Source: Rhodoferax sp. (GTDB taxonomy: Bacteria; Pseudomonadota; Gammaproteobacteria; Burkholderiales; Burkholderiaceae_C). Taken from it: 64,000 bases of DNA. This document shows, piece by piece, positions 52,704-63,271 of the stretch (position 1 is the stretch's first letter; every line of letters starts with the position of its first letter). A model generated the notes under the pieces. That model was not told the origin of the DNA, did no database searches, and worked only from the letters and a program-made list of their open reading frames with translations. Location: positions 1 through 64,000 of the forward strand of contig JARWZT010000001.1 of the NCBI GenBank assembly GCA_029866205.1, in the 5' to 3' direction. Position numbers and translations under genes: made by a program.

Positions 52704-53894
52704 TCAGGCGCTGCGCAGCAAATCGGGCAGGCGCGCCAAGCTGGCCAAATTATGGGCCGGCATGAAACGGTTTACTTGTGTCGCTGCGCGCAGCAGGGCC
52801 TCGGACTGCGGCGCCTGCACCGTGGGGTGCAGCCAGCACACCCGCGCCCCAAGCGCACGCACCCGGGCCAGCACAGTGCCCAAGTCGTCGGGCGGGTCGG
52901 TGTCATAGCCATCGCTGAACACCAAAAATAGGTCGCCGCGCTGCAGGGACCGCCGGTCCAGATGCAGGCGCAGGGCCTCGTGCAAGCAGCTGGCAATGCG
53001 GGTGCCGCCGCCAAAGCCAAAGGTGACGGCGTTGACCTTTTCTTGCACCCGCTCGCTGCGCCGCTTCATGAGGGGCGTCACGTCGGCCACGCTGGTGTGA
53101 AACACCAACGCCCTTGCGTCCATGACCTCGACAAAGGCGCGGCTCAGGCGCAGGTAAAACTGCGCATGCACCTCCATGGAGCGGCTCACGTCCACCAGCA
53201 CCACCACCCGAGGTTGGCGACGCTGGCGCTGCACGCGGGCGAGTTTGACGATTTCGCCTCCGGTGGCCAGCGCGCCGCGCAATGAACGGCGCAGGTGCAC
53301 GGTACCGCGGTCGCCCGTGGGCTGAAAACGGCGCAGCAGTTGGGCGCGCAAGCGTTTTTTCAGGGCTTCTACGACCGGCTCAAAGCGGTCCATGTCACCC
53401 GGCATCCAATCGGCAAAGTCGCGCTGGTCGAGCGGCGCAGTGCTACTGGCACCCCCTTGGGCGCGCTCGCCTCCGGCTTCCTCCAGTTCGCCGGCAGCCG
53501 CGTCGTCAGCCTGGCCCACCGTGGGACGGGCCTCGCCAGGGGCGGTGTTGCCGCTTTGCTGGGCCATGTCCTGGTGCATTTGCTGCACCAGCTCGGGAAG
53601 GGTGCGAGCGCGCTGGGTCAGGCCGGACGTACGGGTGCTGCCCTTGACCTTGTGCGGGAACCAGAAAGCCTGGTGCAGGTCCGGGTATTTGCGCCACTGG
53701 GTCTGGCTGCCACTGGCAATGGCGCGCCACAGCGCCTGGGTACGCGGCCACTGCGCCAACGGCAGCGCGGCGGCGGCTTGCACCATGAGCTCGATTTCGG
53801 CATAGCCCAGGGCAAATCCGTGCTGGCGCAGGTAGTGGGCAAATTCACCGAGCTGCGCGCGCGGGTCCGTGGCGGCCGCGGTGGGTGTGGCCAT
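52704..53894 (-). CDS. coxE: VWA-domain protein CoxE
   Basis: 396 residues. The C-terminal half holds a von Willebrand A domain with MIDAS motif VVLVDVSRSMEVHAQ (DxSxS) and LVFSDGYDTDPPDDLG. The N-terminal half is the CoxE-type helical region. With CoxD it assembles the [CuSMoO2] site. It starts 4 nt after coxD. Confidence 0.92.
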   Translation of the reverse strand: MATPTAAATDPRAQLGEFAHYLRQHGFALGYAEIELMVQAAAALPLAQWPRTQALWRAIASGSQTQWRKYPDLHQAFWFPHKVKGSTRTSGLTQRARTLPELVQQMHQDMAQQSGNTAPGEARPTVGQADDAAAGELEEAGGERAQGGASSTAPLDQRDFADWMPGDMDRFEPVVEALKKRLRAQLLRRFQPTGDRGTVHLRRSLRGALATGGEIVKLARVQRQRRQPRVVVLVDVSRSMEVHAQFYLRLSRAFVEVMDARALVFHTSVADVTPLMKRRSERVQEKVNAVTFGFGGGTRIASCLHEALRLHLDRRSLQRGDLFLVFSDGYDTDPPDDLGTVLARVRALGARVCWLHPTVQAPQSEALLRAATQVNRFMPAHNLASLARLPDLLRSA

Positions 53895-53898
53895 GGGG

Positions 53899-54831
53899 CT
53901 ATTTCAGGGCGGCGGCTACGCCCGCATCCTGGCCCATGCGCGGGCCGTCCATGAGTTTGCCCACGCGCTCGGGCGTGACTTGCCAACGGTCGTTGCGGGT
54001 TTTGAGCAGCGCCGCCATGGACGGCATCAGTAACTGCGGGTCGATTGGCAGCTCTTGGTGGCCCAGCTTGAACAGCACACGCACCCAGTCCAGTGTTTCT
54101 GCCACACCGGGGGTCTTGTCCAGGTCGTCTTTTCGCAGGCGCTGCACAAAGGCGACGCACTCTTCCACCAGACGGCTTGCGGCCTCGGGCACCAGGGTGC
54201 GCACGATCTGCGTTTCGCGCGCCAATGTGGGAAAGTCCACAAAGTGAAACAGGCAACGTCGACGCAGTGCGTCCGACAAGTCACGGGTGCCGTTGCTGGT
54301 CAGGATCACCAGTGGCTTGCTGACGGCGCGCAAGGTGCCAATCTCGGGCACGCTGATTTGGTACTCCGACAGCATCTCCAACAAAAAGGCCTCAAAGGCC
54401 TCGTCGGCGCGGTCAATCTCATCAATCAGCAGGACGCAGGGTTCGGGTGAGCGGATCGCCTGCAGGAGCGGGCGCTCCAATAAAAACTCTTCGGAAAACA
54501 GGTTGTCGCGCAGCGCGCTACGGTCGCCCTGGCCCGCTTCGGTCATGCGGATTTCGAGCAACTGGCGGCTGTAATTCCACTCGTACACCGCCTGGCTCAG
54601 GTCCAGGCCTTCGTAGCACTGCAGGCGCAGCAAAGGCCGGCCCAGCGCACGCGCACAGGCACTGGCAATCGCGGTCTTGCCCACTCCGGCTTCGCCCTCC
54701 AACAGCAGTGGACGCTCCAGCGAAAGACCCATCCAGACCAGGCTGGCAAGGTCTTCGTCGGCAATGTAGCCTGCCTGGAACAGGCGCTCACGCAGCCCCT
54801 GGGGCGAGGCCATCTCGGGAGAAGTGCTCAT
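53899..54831 (-). CDS. coxD: MoxR-type AAA ATPase CoxD
   Basis: 310 residues from the ATG at 54829-54831, 16 nt after coxG; a longer start would overlap coxG. Walker A GEAGVGKT, Walker B LLIDEIDRAD, and sensor SNGTRDLSDALRRRCLFHF. CoxD is the AAA chaperone that, with CoxE, inserts sulfur and copper into CO dehydrogenase. Confidence 0.93.
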   Translation of the reverse strand: MSTSPEMASPQGLRERLFQAGYIADEDLASLVWMGLSLERPLLLEGEAGVGKTAIASACARALGRPLLRLQCYEGLDLSQAVYEWNYSRQLLEIRMTEAGQGDRSALRDNLFSEEFLLERPLLQAIRSPEPCVLLIDEIDRADEAFEAFLLEMLSEYQISVPEIGTLRAVSKPLVILTSNGTRDLSDALRRRCLFHFVDFPTLARETQIVRTLVPEAASRLVEECVAFVQRLRKDDLDKTPGVAETLDWVRVLFKLGHQELPIDPQLLMPSMAALLKTRNDRWQVTPERVGKLMDGPRMGQDAGVAAALK

Positions 54832-54847
54832 GGGCGCGGCGTCCGCG

Positions 54848-55480
54848 TTAGCGCTTGCTGCCAAACAGCTTGGCAAAGAAGTCTTTGATCAGCGCCCAGA
54901 CCAGGCCCAGGGCGTTGAACTCTTGCGCCACCACGGGTGCGGCAGGGGCGGGCGCGGGGGGCGCCACGGGCGCACTGCTGTCGCCCGGTGCCGGATCCGC
55001 GCTGGCAGCCGGCGCCAGTGCCGCTTGCACCACGGCCGCTTTTTGCGAGAACACGTCGGCAAACTGGGCCAGGATCATGTCGGACACCGAACCCATCATG
55101 CGCCCGCCAAACTGCGCGAACTTGCCGTTGACAATCACTTCAGCGTGGCCCACCAAGGTGGAGCTGGTGGCGTCAATGGCCACCAGGTTGGCGGTGAGCT
55201 CCATCGACGCGGACGATCCGCCCTTGTCGGCACCTTTGCCCATCATCTTCAGGGTGCGGCTGGCGGGGTCGAGCGCCAATATCTCGATGGTGCCGGCAAA
55301 GGCCGCCACGGCGGGGCCCACTTTGACACGTACGCTGCCGGTGAAATGGGTGGCGTCAATCTCAGAGGTGATTTGCGCACCGGGCATGCAGGTGGCCAGC
55401 TCGTTCATATTGGCCAGCACCGTCCATGCGGCGTCAACCCCGGCGGACACCGGGTATTGTTTGTCTAAAACTACTTCCAT
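54848..55480 (-). CDS. coxG: CoxG-family SRPBCC protein
   Basis: 210 residues. A helix-grip domain (residues 1-150; VDAAWTVLANMNELATCMPG, then ILAQFADVF), an Ala/Pro linker, and a hydrophobic C-terminus (LGLVWALIKDFFAKLFGSK) that may bind membrane. CoxG is thought to recruit CO dehydrogenase to the inner membrane. It lies 65 nt after coxL. Confidence 0.92.
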   Translation of the reverse strand: MEVVLDKQYPVSAGVDAAWTVLANMNELATCMPGAQITSEIDATHFTGSVRVKVGPAVAAFAGTIEILALDPASRTLKMMGKGADKGGSSASMELTANLVAIDATSSTLVGHAEVIVNGKFAQFGGRMMGSVSDMILAQFADVFSQKAAVVQAALAPAASADPAPGDSSAPVAPPAPAPAAPVVAQEFNALGLVWALIKDFFAKLFGSKR

Positions 55481-55545
55481 GGGGACTCTCTAAAAAAACA
55501 GGGGCGGATGCAGCGTACCGCATCCGCCCTCTAGTGAACCGAATA

Positions 55546-57948
<2,403 letters not shown>

Positions 57949-57972
57949 AAGGTTCTCCTGAAGGGTGGGCGC

Positions 57973-58464
57973 TTAGGCCGCAACCGTGGCTTGTTGTTGG
58001 AGGGTCGCGGCGGCGTGCAGCACGGCTTTGACAATGTTTTGGTAGCCGGTGCAGCGGCACAGATTGCCGGACATGCCCACACGCACTTCCTGCTCGGTCG
58101 GGTTGGGGTTGTCCTGCAAAAAGCGGTAGGCGCGCATCAGCATGCCGGGTGTGCAAAACCCGCACTGCAGGCCGTGCTCTTTGTAAAAGCCTTCTTGCAC
58201 CGCGTGCAACACGCCGGCGTTGGCCAGGCCTTCAACGGTTTTGACGTCGCTGCCTTCACATTGCACCGCCAGGTGGGTGCAGGACTTGACGGACTGGCCG
58301 TCAATGTCCACGGTGCAGGCACCGCAGTGGCTGGTCTCGCAGCCAATGTGGGCGCCGGTGAGGTTCATCTTTTCGCGCAAAAAGTGAATCAACAGGGTGC
58401 GTGGCTCAACGGCCTCTTCAACGGTCTTTCCGTTGAGTTGCATGGAAACGATTTTCTTGCTCAT
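57973..58464 (-). CDS. coxS: aerobic CO dehydrogenase small (2Fe-2S) subunit
   Basis: 163 residues with two [2Fe-2S] clusters: plant-type CETSHCGAC near the N-terminus and CGFCTPGML plus [10 protein letters not shown] in the helical domain. It relays electrons from the Mo site to FAD in CoxM. It lies between coxM and coxL with 26 and 24 nt gaps. Confidence 0.97.
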   Translation of the reverse strand: MSKKIVSMQLNGKTVEEAVEPRTLLIHFLREKMNLTGAHIGCETSHCGACTVDIDGQSVKSCTHLAVQCEGSDVKTVEGLANAGVLHAVQEGFYKEHGLQCGFCTPGMLMRAYRFLQDNPNPTEQEVRVGMSGNLCRCTGYQNIVKAVLHAAATLQQQATVAA

Positions 58465-58490
58465 GTAGGGACTCCTGGGATAGGTGGGGC

Positions 58491-59354
58491 TCAGGCGCAG
58501 CGGGCCGCGGCGGCACGGATGGCGCGGCGGGTCATTTCCCCCGCCATGGCTGTTTTGTACTCAACGTCACCGCGCAGGTCTTCTGCGGGGTCGCAAGCGG
58601 CGCGTACCGCATGAACCGCCGCGTCAATGCTGGCGTCGGTCAGGGGCTTGCCCATCAGCGCGGCCTCTGCCTCACTGGCGCGCAGCGCGGTGGAGGCCAC
58701 ATTGGTCAGGCCAATGCTGACATGGCTGACGACGCCGCCCGCCATGCGCAGCACCACGGCAGCACCCGCCGTGGCCCAGTCGCCAGTTTTGCGTTTGAGT
58801 TTTTGGTAGGCATAGCCGGTGCCTGCAGCCAGCGGTGCTATCAGGATAGCGGTCAGGATTTCGTCTTCGGCCAGCGCGGTCATGTAGGTGCCGTGGAAAA
58901 AGTCGACCGCCTTGACCTGGCGCTCGCCCTGGGGGCCCTGCAGCACAAAGGTGGCGTCCAGTGCCATGCTGATGGCGGGATGGTCGTTGCCGGGGTCGCC
59001 GTGGGCGATGTCGCCACCGATGGTGCCACGGTTGCGTACCTGGGGGTCGGCGATCAGCAATGCGGCTTCCACCAGCAAAGGCAGCTTGGCCTGCAGCAGG
59101 GGCGATGCAATCAGTTCGTTCTCTGACGTCATGGCGCCGATGCGGATCACACCGCCTTGCTCGCTGATGCCGCGCAACTCAGGAATGCGGTTGATGTCGA
59201 TTAGCGCGCCGGGCTGGGCAAAGCGCAGCTTCATCATGGGCAGCAAGCTGTGACCGCCTGCGAGCAGCTTGGCGTCATCGCCCAGCGAGGACAGCAGCGC
59301 AATAGCTTCGGCCACGGTATGGGGGGCGTGGTAATCAAATGCCGGTGGGATCAC
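58491..59354 (-). CDS. coxM: aerobic CO dehydrogenase medium (FAD) subunit
   Basis: 287 residues from a GTG at 59352-59354, chosen because an AAGGAG box sits 5 nt upstream; the longer in-frame ATG lies 39 codons upstream, within the regulatory region. FAD-binding motifs [13 protein letters not shown] and [17 protein letters not shown] are clear. It is the first gene of the cox operon, 143 nt after rcoM. Confidence 0.96.
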   Translation of the reverse strand: MIPPAFDYHAPHTVAEAIALLSSLGDDAKLLAGGHSLLPMMKLRFAQPGALIDINRIPELRGISEQGGVIRIGAMTSENELIASPLLQAKLPLLVEAALLIADPQVRNRGTIGGDIAHGDPGNDHPAISMALDATFVLQGPQGERQVKAVDFFHGTYMTALAEDEILTAILIAPLAAGTGYAYQKLKRKTGDWATAGAAVVLRMAGGVVSHVSIGLTNVASTALRASEAEAALMGKPLTDASIDAAVHAVRAACDPAEDLRGDVEYKTAMAGEMTRRAIRAAAARCA

Positions 59355-59458
59355 GGTATCTCCTTTAGTTTTTGGAACGCGCTCAAAACAGAACAGCTTG
59401 CACTTTACCCAGCGCCTTTGTGCTTGCGCAATGAAAAAAATCAACAGTTTCAAATTTC

Positions 59459-59485
59459 GCACGAACGGCAACGCCGTTGCACGAA
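59459..59485 (-). promoter_or_regulatory. predicted RcoM operator upstream of coxM
   Basis: On the minus strand TTCGTGC, 13 nt, TTCGTGC: a perfect 7-nt direct repeat with a 20-nt pitch (plus-strand copies at 59459-59465 and 59479-59485). LytTR regulators bind direct repeats about two helical turns apart. It is 105-131 nt upstream of coxM, oriented toward it. The spacer also holds the GCAACG-G-CGTTGC dyad. Confidence 0.62.
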
Positions 59486-59497
59486 AAATGGACGCCG

Positions 59498-60343
59498 TCA
59501 GTTTTTGAGCGGAACGGTGTCGGTCAGGCCGAGCTGGTCCAGCAGCTTGGACATGCTGGCCCTTGATACCGGTATTTCAACGGGTGTGGAGCCCATCATG
59601 CGCAGCGACATGCGGCCGTCGTCGCGCACGATTTCGTCCACTTGGGTCAGGTTGACGATATAGCTGCGGTGAACCCGCAAAAACAAGTTGGGGTCCAGTC
59701 GGCTTTCCAGGTCGCCGATGGTGATGTTGCAAAACTGGCCGCCCTGGGGCGTGTGGATCCAGGTGTAGTGACCCTCGGAGCGGATGAAAGAAACGCTCGG
59801 TACGTCCACCAGCATCACGCGGTTTTGCTTGATGGTGGGGATCTTGCGCAATTGGCGCTTCTCACCCGCATCGGCAATTTTTCGCTTCGATTCAGCGCTG
59901 CCTTCCTTGCTGACGACTTCGGTAATGTCGTAAAAGACCAGGGTGTAGCCGGTCGTGACCCCTTGCATATCGCCAATTTTGGAGACCTTGATCAAGAGCA
60001 CCCGCTCCGGGATGTTGATCATCATGGCCATGGGTGGCGCGTTGTTGACCGGACATTCCGCTTGGCCGAGCAAGAACTTGACCTTCGCCTTGGCTGCATC
60101 GGGGTGGAAGTCGGTCACGATCTTGCCAAACGGTAGTTTCTCGCCCACCGGTAGGCTGCGCCGAGCGTAATCGTTCATGCCCACCACGTGCAGCGCGTGG
60201 TCCAAATGGACTACCCCCACGTCAAATCGCTCCAGCAAATACAGCCAGGAATTGGGCCCGGTGGCGTTGGTGGACTCGGACGGCGGGAACGGGCAGGCTT
60301 TGGTCATCGGGTTTGCTTCAATGTTGTGTTCTGGGTCCGGCAT
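59498..60343 (-). CDS. rcoM: RcoM-like CO-sensing PAS-LytTR regulator
   Basis: 281 residues. A PAS domain (about 35-155) and a C-terminal LytTR DNA-binding domain (about 170-275; SFIRSEGHYTWIHTPQGGQF, LRVHRSYIVNLTQVDEI). Compared with Burkholderia RcoM as I recall it, the heme ligands are kept: His80 in DFHPDAAKAK, Cys97 in ECPVNNAPP and Met107 in PMAMMINIP; three residues are missing between His and Cys. RcoM binds CO at a ferrous heme and activates cox genes. It is directly upstream of coxM on the same strand. Confidence 0.88.
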   Translation of the reverse strand: MPDPEHNIEANPMTKACPFPPSESTNATGPNSWLYLLERFDVGVVHLDHALHVVGMNDYARRSLPVGEKLPFGKIVTDFHPDAAKAKVKFLLGQAECPVNNAPPMAMMINIPERVLLIKVSKIGDMQGVTTGYTLVFYDITEVVSKEGSAESKRKIADAGEKRQLRKIPTIKQNRVMLVDVPSVSFIRSEGHYTWIHTPQGGQFCNITIGDLESRLDPNLFLRVHRSYIVNLTQVDEIVRDDGRMSLRMMGSTPVEIPVSRASMSKLLDQLGLTDTVPLKN

Positions 60344-60372
60344 GTGCGCTGTCTCATGCCGCCATACGGAGA

Positions 60373-60399
60373 TTCGTGCAAACTTTGCGCGATTCGTTC
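60373..60399 (+). promoter_or_regulatory. predicted RcoM operator in the rcoM / membrane-protein divergent region
   Basis: TTCGTGC (60373-60379), 13 nt, TTCGTTC (60393-60399), the same pattern and 20-nt pitch as at coxM, now oriented toward the divergent gene at 60592. It lies 30-56 nt upstream of rcoM, so autoregulation is also possible. The rest of the 248-nt region holds no gene. Confidence 0.6.
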
Positions 60400-60591
60400 A
60401 CCCGTCGGTGGAGCGGGGGCTGCGCTGGTTAAAGTGCGGCGCAGCACACCACTCCCCGTGAAAAACGCGATATATGTTTTTTATGAAAATATTCAAGGAC
60501 GGACTCTTACAGACTCACGCCCGCTCGACCACCGGGTTTACCCTTGGCTTGTGCCATTGACTGACGCGCCGCACTTTAACTCGTCCCGCCT

Positions 60592-61287
60592 ATGACTCCC
60601 CCGACCTCCGCTCCGCATTGGCTGGCCCGCAGCATGGGCTCAGCGGCCATTACTCCGACCTTGCTTCTGCTGGCCGTGGCTGCCACGCTCTGGGGTCTGG
60701 GCGGACGGGGCAATGCGGCGGCCGCATCTTTTGGTGCGGTGACGGCGTTGTCCCTGGTGCTGGTGGCTTTGGGCTGCGCTGCGCTGAGCTGGGTAAGGCC
60801 CCAGCGAGCAGGGCTGTCGCCGCCCTACATCATGCTTTCCCTGGGTTTTGGCGGCATGCTGCTGGGCTTGGGCGTGGACTTGCTGCTCGGCGGTCCGGCG
60901 CGCCTTGAGAGCTTGTGCAGCCAGTCGGTGCGTCTGAGTTTTGCTGAAAGCCTGGAGTTGCACATCGCCTTTTTGCCGGCCATGCACGCAGGCATGCTGA
61001 CCGGCGGACTGCTGGCGATTCCCAGCTTGCGCTTGCTGCGCCAGCACTGTGGCCGCTATTTGTGTTCCCTGCTGACGCAAAACCTGCTCTGCTCTGCGTG
61101 GATGTTGATGGGTATGACGGCCGGTGCCCTGTGGCTGGTGCGTTGGCAAGTGGCTGCGGGCACGTCCAGTCTGCCGGGTATGCTTGGAGGCATGTTTGTG
61201 GGTATGACCTGGGGCATGGTTGCCAGCGTCGCCCTGTACCGCGCATTTTTTGCGCTGCGCAATCGAAATCCTGCCGAGGAAGCTTAA
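60592..61287 (+). CDS. polytopic membrane protein of the CO dehydrogenase locus
   Basis: 231 residues with about six predicted helices. Notable are two His in a membrane-near segment (HIAFLPAMHAGMLTGG) and three Cys (LCSQS, QHCGRYLC). I do not recognise the family; other cox clusters encode unrelated membrane proteins (CoxC, CoxH, CoxK). Its stop overlaps the xdhC start by 1 nt (TAATG), and a predicted RcoM operator lies upstream, so a role in CO oxidation is likely but unassigned. Confidence 0.75.
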   Translation: MTPPTSAPHWLARSMGSAAITPTLLLLAVAATLWGLGGRGNAAAASFGAVTALSLVLVALGCAALSWVRPQRAGLSPPYIMLSLGFGGMLLGLGVDLLLGGPARLESLCSQSVRLSFAESLELHIAFLPAMHAGMLTGGLLAIPSLRLLRQHCGRYLCSLLTQNLLCSAWMLMGMTAGALWLVRWQVAAGTSSLPGMLGGMFVGMTWGMVASVALYRAFFALRNRNPAEEA

Positions 61288-62327
61288 TGGACAGTTTGGA
61301 TATTCGGGTCTTGTCAGATGCACTGGCTTGGCGCACTGCGGGCCACGCCGTCACTCTGGTGACGGTGGTGCAAACCTGGGGCAGCGCACCACGCCCGCCC
61401 GGCGCCTTGCTGGCAGTGCGTGATGATGGACTGGTGAGCGGCTCGGTCTCTGGTGGCTGTGTCGAAGACGACCTGATCGCCCGCACCAAGGCGGCATTTA
61501 CCAGTCTGGTGGCGCATTCGGCCACCACGGCGGCGCCCCCGCAGTCGGCCACAGTACCCAGCGAAATCGTTTACGGCGTCAGCAAGGAAGAGGCCGCCCG
61601 CTTTGGTCTGCCCTGCGGCGGCACCTTGCGTCTGGTGCATGAACCCCTGCAAGAGGCCGGCTGGATTACTGAGTTGCTGGCCCGTACCACGGCGCACCAG
61701 CTGGTGTCCCGCAGTCTGAACATGGCTACTGGCGCGGTCGTGCTGGGGGCGGCGACGCGCGGCCAGGATATTGCGTACGACGGCCAAACCCTGACCACCG
61801 TGTTCGGCCCCAAATGGCGTCTGCTGCTGATTGGCGCGGGCCAACTCTCGCAAGCGGTGGCGCAGATGGCCGGCATGCTTGATTTTGAAGTGCTGGTCTG
61901 CGACCCGCGCGAAGACTATGCCGCCACCCTGGACCTGAGTGTGGTGCAGCGCCTGATCGGCATGCCCGACGACGTGGTGCGCGACATGCTTCCGGACCCC
62001 CACACGGCCATCGTGGCGCTCACGCACGACCCCAAGCTGGACGATATGGCACTCTTGGAGGCGCTTAAATCCGAAGCGTTCTATGTGGGCGCGCTGGGCT
62101 CGGGCCGAACGCAGGCGGCGCGCAAGCAGCGCCTGGCAGAACACTTTGACATGACCGAGGCCGAACTCGACCGCCTGCACGGCCCGGTGGGCTTGCGCTT
62201 GGGCGCCAAAACTCCGGCAGAAATTGCGGTGTCGATCCTGGCCGAAATCGTGCAGGTCAAAAATGCCGGCGTGGTGGCGGGTTTTGCCGACTCCTCTTGC
62301 GCCGTGCCGGGCGCGCCTGCGGTTTAG
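61287..62327 (+). CDS. XdhC/CoxF-family molybdenum cofactor maturation protein
   Basis: 346 residues from the ATG at 61287. An N-terminal XdhC domain (TVVQTWGSAPRPPGALLAV, VSGGCVEDDL, GLPCGGTLRL) and a C-terminal Rossmann domain (LLLIGAGQLSQAVAQMAGML, AFYVGALGSGRTQAARKQRL). XdhC proteins bind and sulfurate the Mo cofactor before insertion; CoxF has this role for CO dehydrogenase. It is coupled to the membrane-protein gene. Its stop overlaps the convergent psd stop. Confidence 0.9.
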   Translation: MDSLDIRVLSDALAWRTAGHAVTLVTVVQTWGSAPRPPGALLAVRDDGLVSGSVSGGCVEDDLIARTKAAFTSLVAHSATTAAPPQSATVPSEIVYGVSKEEAARFGLPCGGTLRLVHEPLQEAGWITELLARTTAHQLVSRSLNMATGAVVLGAATRGQDIAYDGQTLTTVFGPKWRLLLIGAGQLSQAVAQMAGMLDFEVLVCDPREDYAATLDLSVVQRLIGMPDDVVRDMLPDPHTAIVALTHDPKLDDMALLEALKSEAFYVGALGSGRTQAARKQRLAEHFDMTEAELDRLHGPVGLRLGAKTPAEIAVSILAEIVQVKNAGVVAGFADSSCAVPGAPAV

Positions 62328-63175
62328 CCGGCGGCGCGCTGGCCCATCCGTTGGCCCAGGCGCACCGGGGCGCCGCTCTGCCAGTCCGGGTTCCAGTCCA
62401 GGGTGGCGCGCGGCCAAAGCAGCACCACCGTCGAACCTAGCAAAAAACGCCCCATTTCATCGCCTTGGCGCAGGGTCACGGCGCCATCGTCGTAATGCCA
62501 CTCGGTCACCTGCGGCAGGCGCGGCGGATTCACCACGCCGTGCCATGTGGTGGCCATGCTCCCCACGATGGTGGCGCCCACCAGGGTGAGCACCATCGGG
62601 CCGTGGTCGGTGTCAAACACGCACACCACCCGCTCGTTGCGGGCAAACAGCCCGGGCACACCGCGCGCGGTAGTCGGGTTCACCGAGAACAAATCACCCG
62701 GAACATAAATCATGCGGGTCAGACGCCCATCGCATGGCATGTGAATGCGGTGGTAGTCGCGCGGGCTCAGGTAAATGGTGGCAAATGCCCCGTGGTCAAA
62801 CTGGGCGGCCAGTGCCGCATCGCCGCCCACCAGCGCGGTGGTGCTGTAGTGGTGTCCTTTGGCCTGAAAAATCTGGTCGTGTGCGATCGCGCCAAACTGG
62901 CTGATCGCGCCATCCACCGGGCAGATCCAGGTGCACGGCGCCAGCGGGCGGGCATCGGTACGCAGTGCCCGGGTAAAAAAATCGTTGAAGCAGGCGTAGC
63001 TCGCCAGGTTAGGGTCAGCCGCCTCAGCCATGTTGACCTGGTAGCGTTTGACAAACCAGGCAATCAGGCGGGTGGTGAGGTGGCCCCAGCGGCGGCTGGC
63101 GACCCAACCGGCAAAGGTGGTCAGGGCCTTCTTGGGCAGCAGGTATTGGGGCAATACCGATAAACGATCAGACAC
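62324..63175 (-). CDS. psd: phosphatidylserine decarboxylase proenzyme
   Basis: 283 residues. The His of YLSPRDYHRIHMPCDG and the self-cleavage motif FLLGSTVVLLW (LGST, pyruvoyl formed at the Ser) are clear. FFTRALRTDARPL and the membrane-facing N-terminal helix are typical. It makes phosphatidylethanolamine. It converges on xdhC with a 4-nt overlap. Confidence 0.95.
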   Translation of the reverse strand: MSDRLSVLPQYLLPKKALTTFAGWVASRRWGHLTTRLIAWFVKRYQVNMAEAADPNLASYACFNDFFTRALRTDARPLAPCTWICPVDGAISQFGAIAHDQIFQAKGHHYSTTALVGGDAALAAQFDHGAFATIYLSPRDYHRIHMPCDGRLTRMIYVPGDLFSVNPTTARGVPGLFARNERVVCVFDTDHGPMVLTLVGATIVGSMATTWHGVVNPPRLPQVTEWHYDDGAVTLRQGDEMGRFLLGSTVVLLWPRATLDWNPDWQSGAPVRLGQRMGQRAAG

Positions 63176-63183
63176 AGCGGCTC

Positions 63184-63209
63184 CGGTGGGAAAAAGTCGG
63201 GTCCCACCG
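63184..63209. promoter_or_regulatory. inverted repeat between psd and the LysR gene
   Basis: CGGTGGGA, 10 nt, TCCCACCG in the 96-nt divergent region. It could be a LysR operator or a 5' UTR hairpin of psd. Confidence 0.35.
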
Positions 63210-63271
63210 CACCAAAAGCAGGTGGGTCGGAAGCTGCGGAAATTATAAAGAGTGGCCTATAGTGGCGACCT

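Noticed and set aside
58491-59471. Longer CoxM starting at 59471
   Set aside because: The extra residues lie in the regulatory region; an AAGGAG box places the start at the GTG at 59354.
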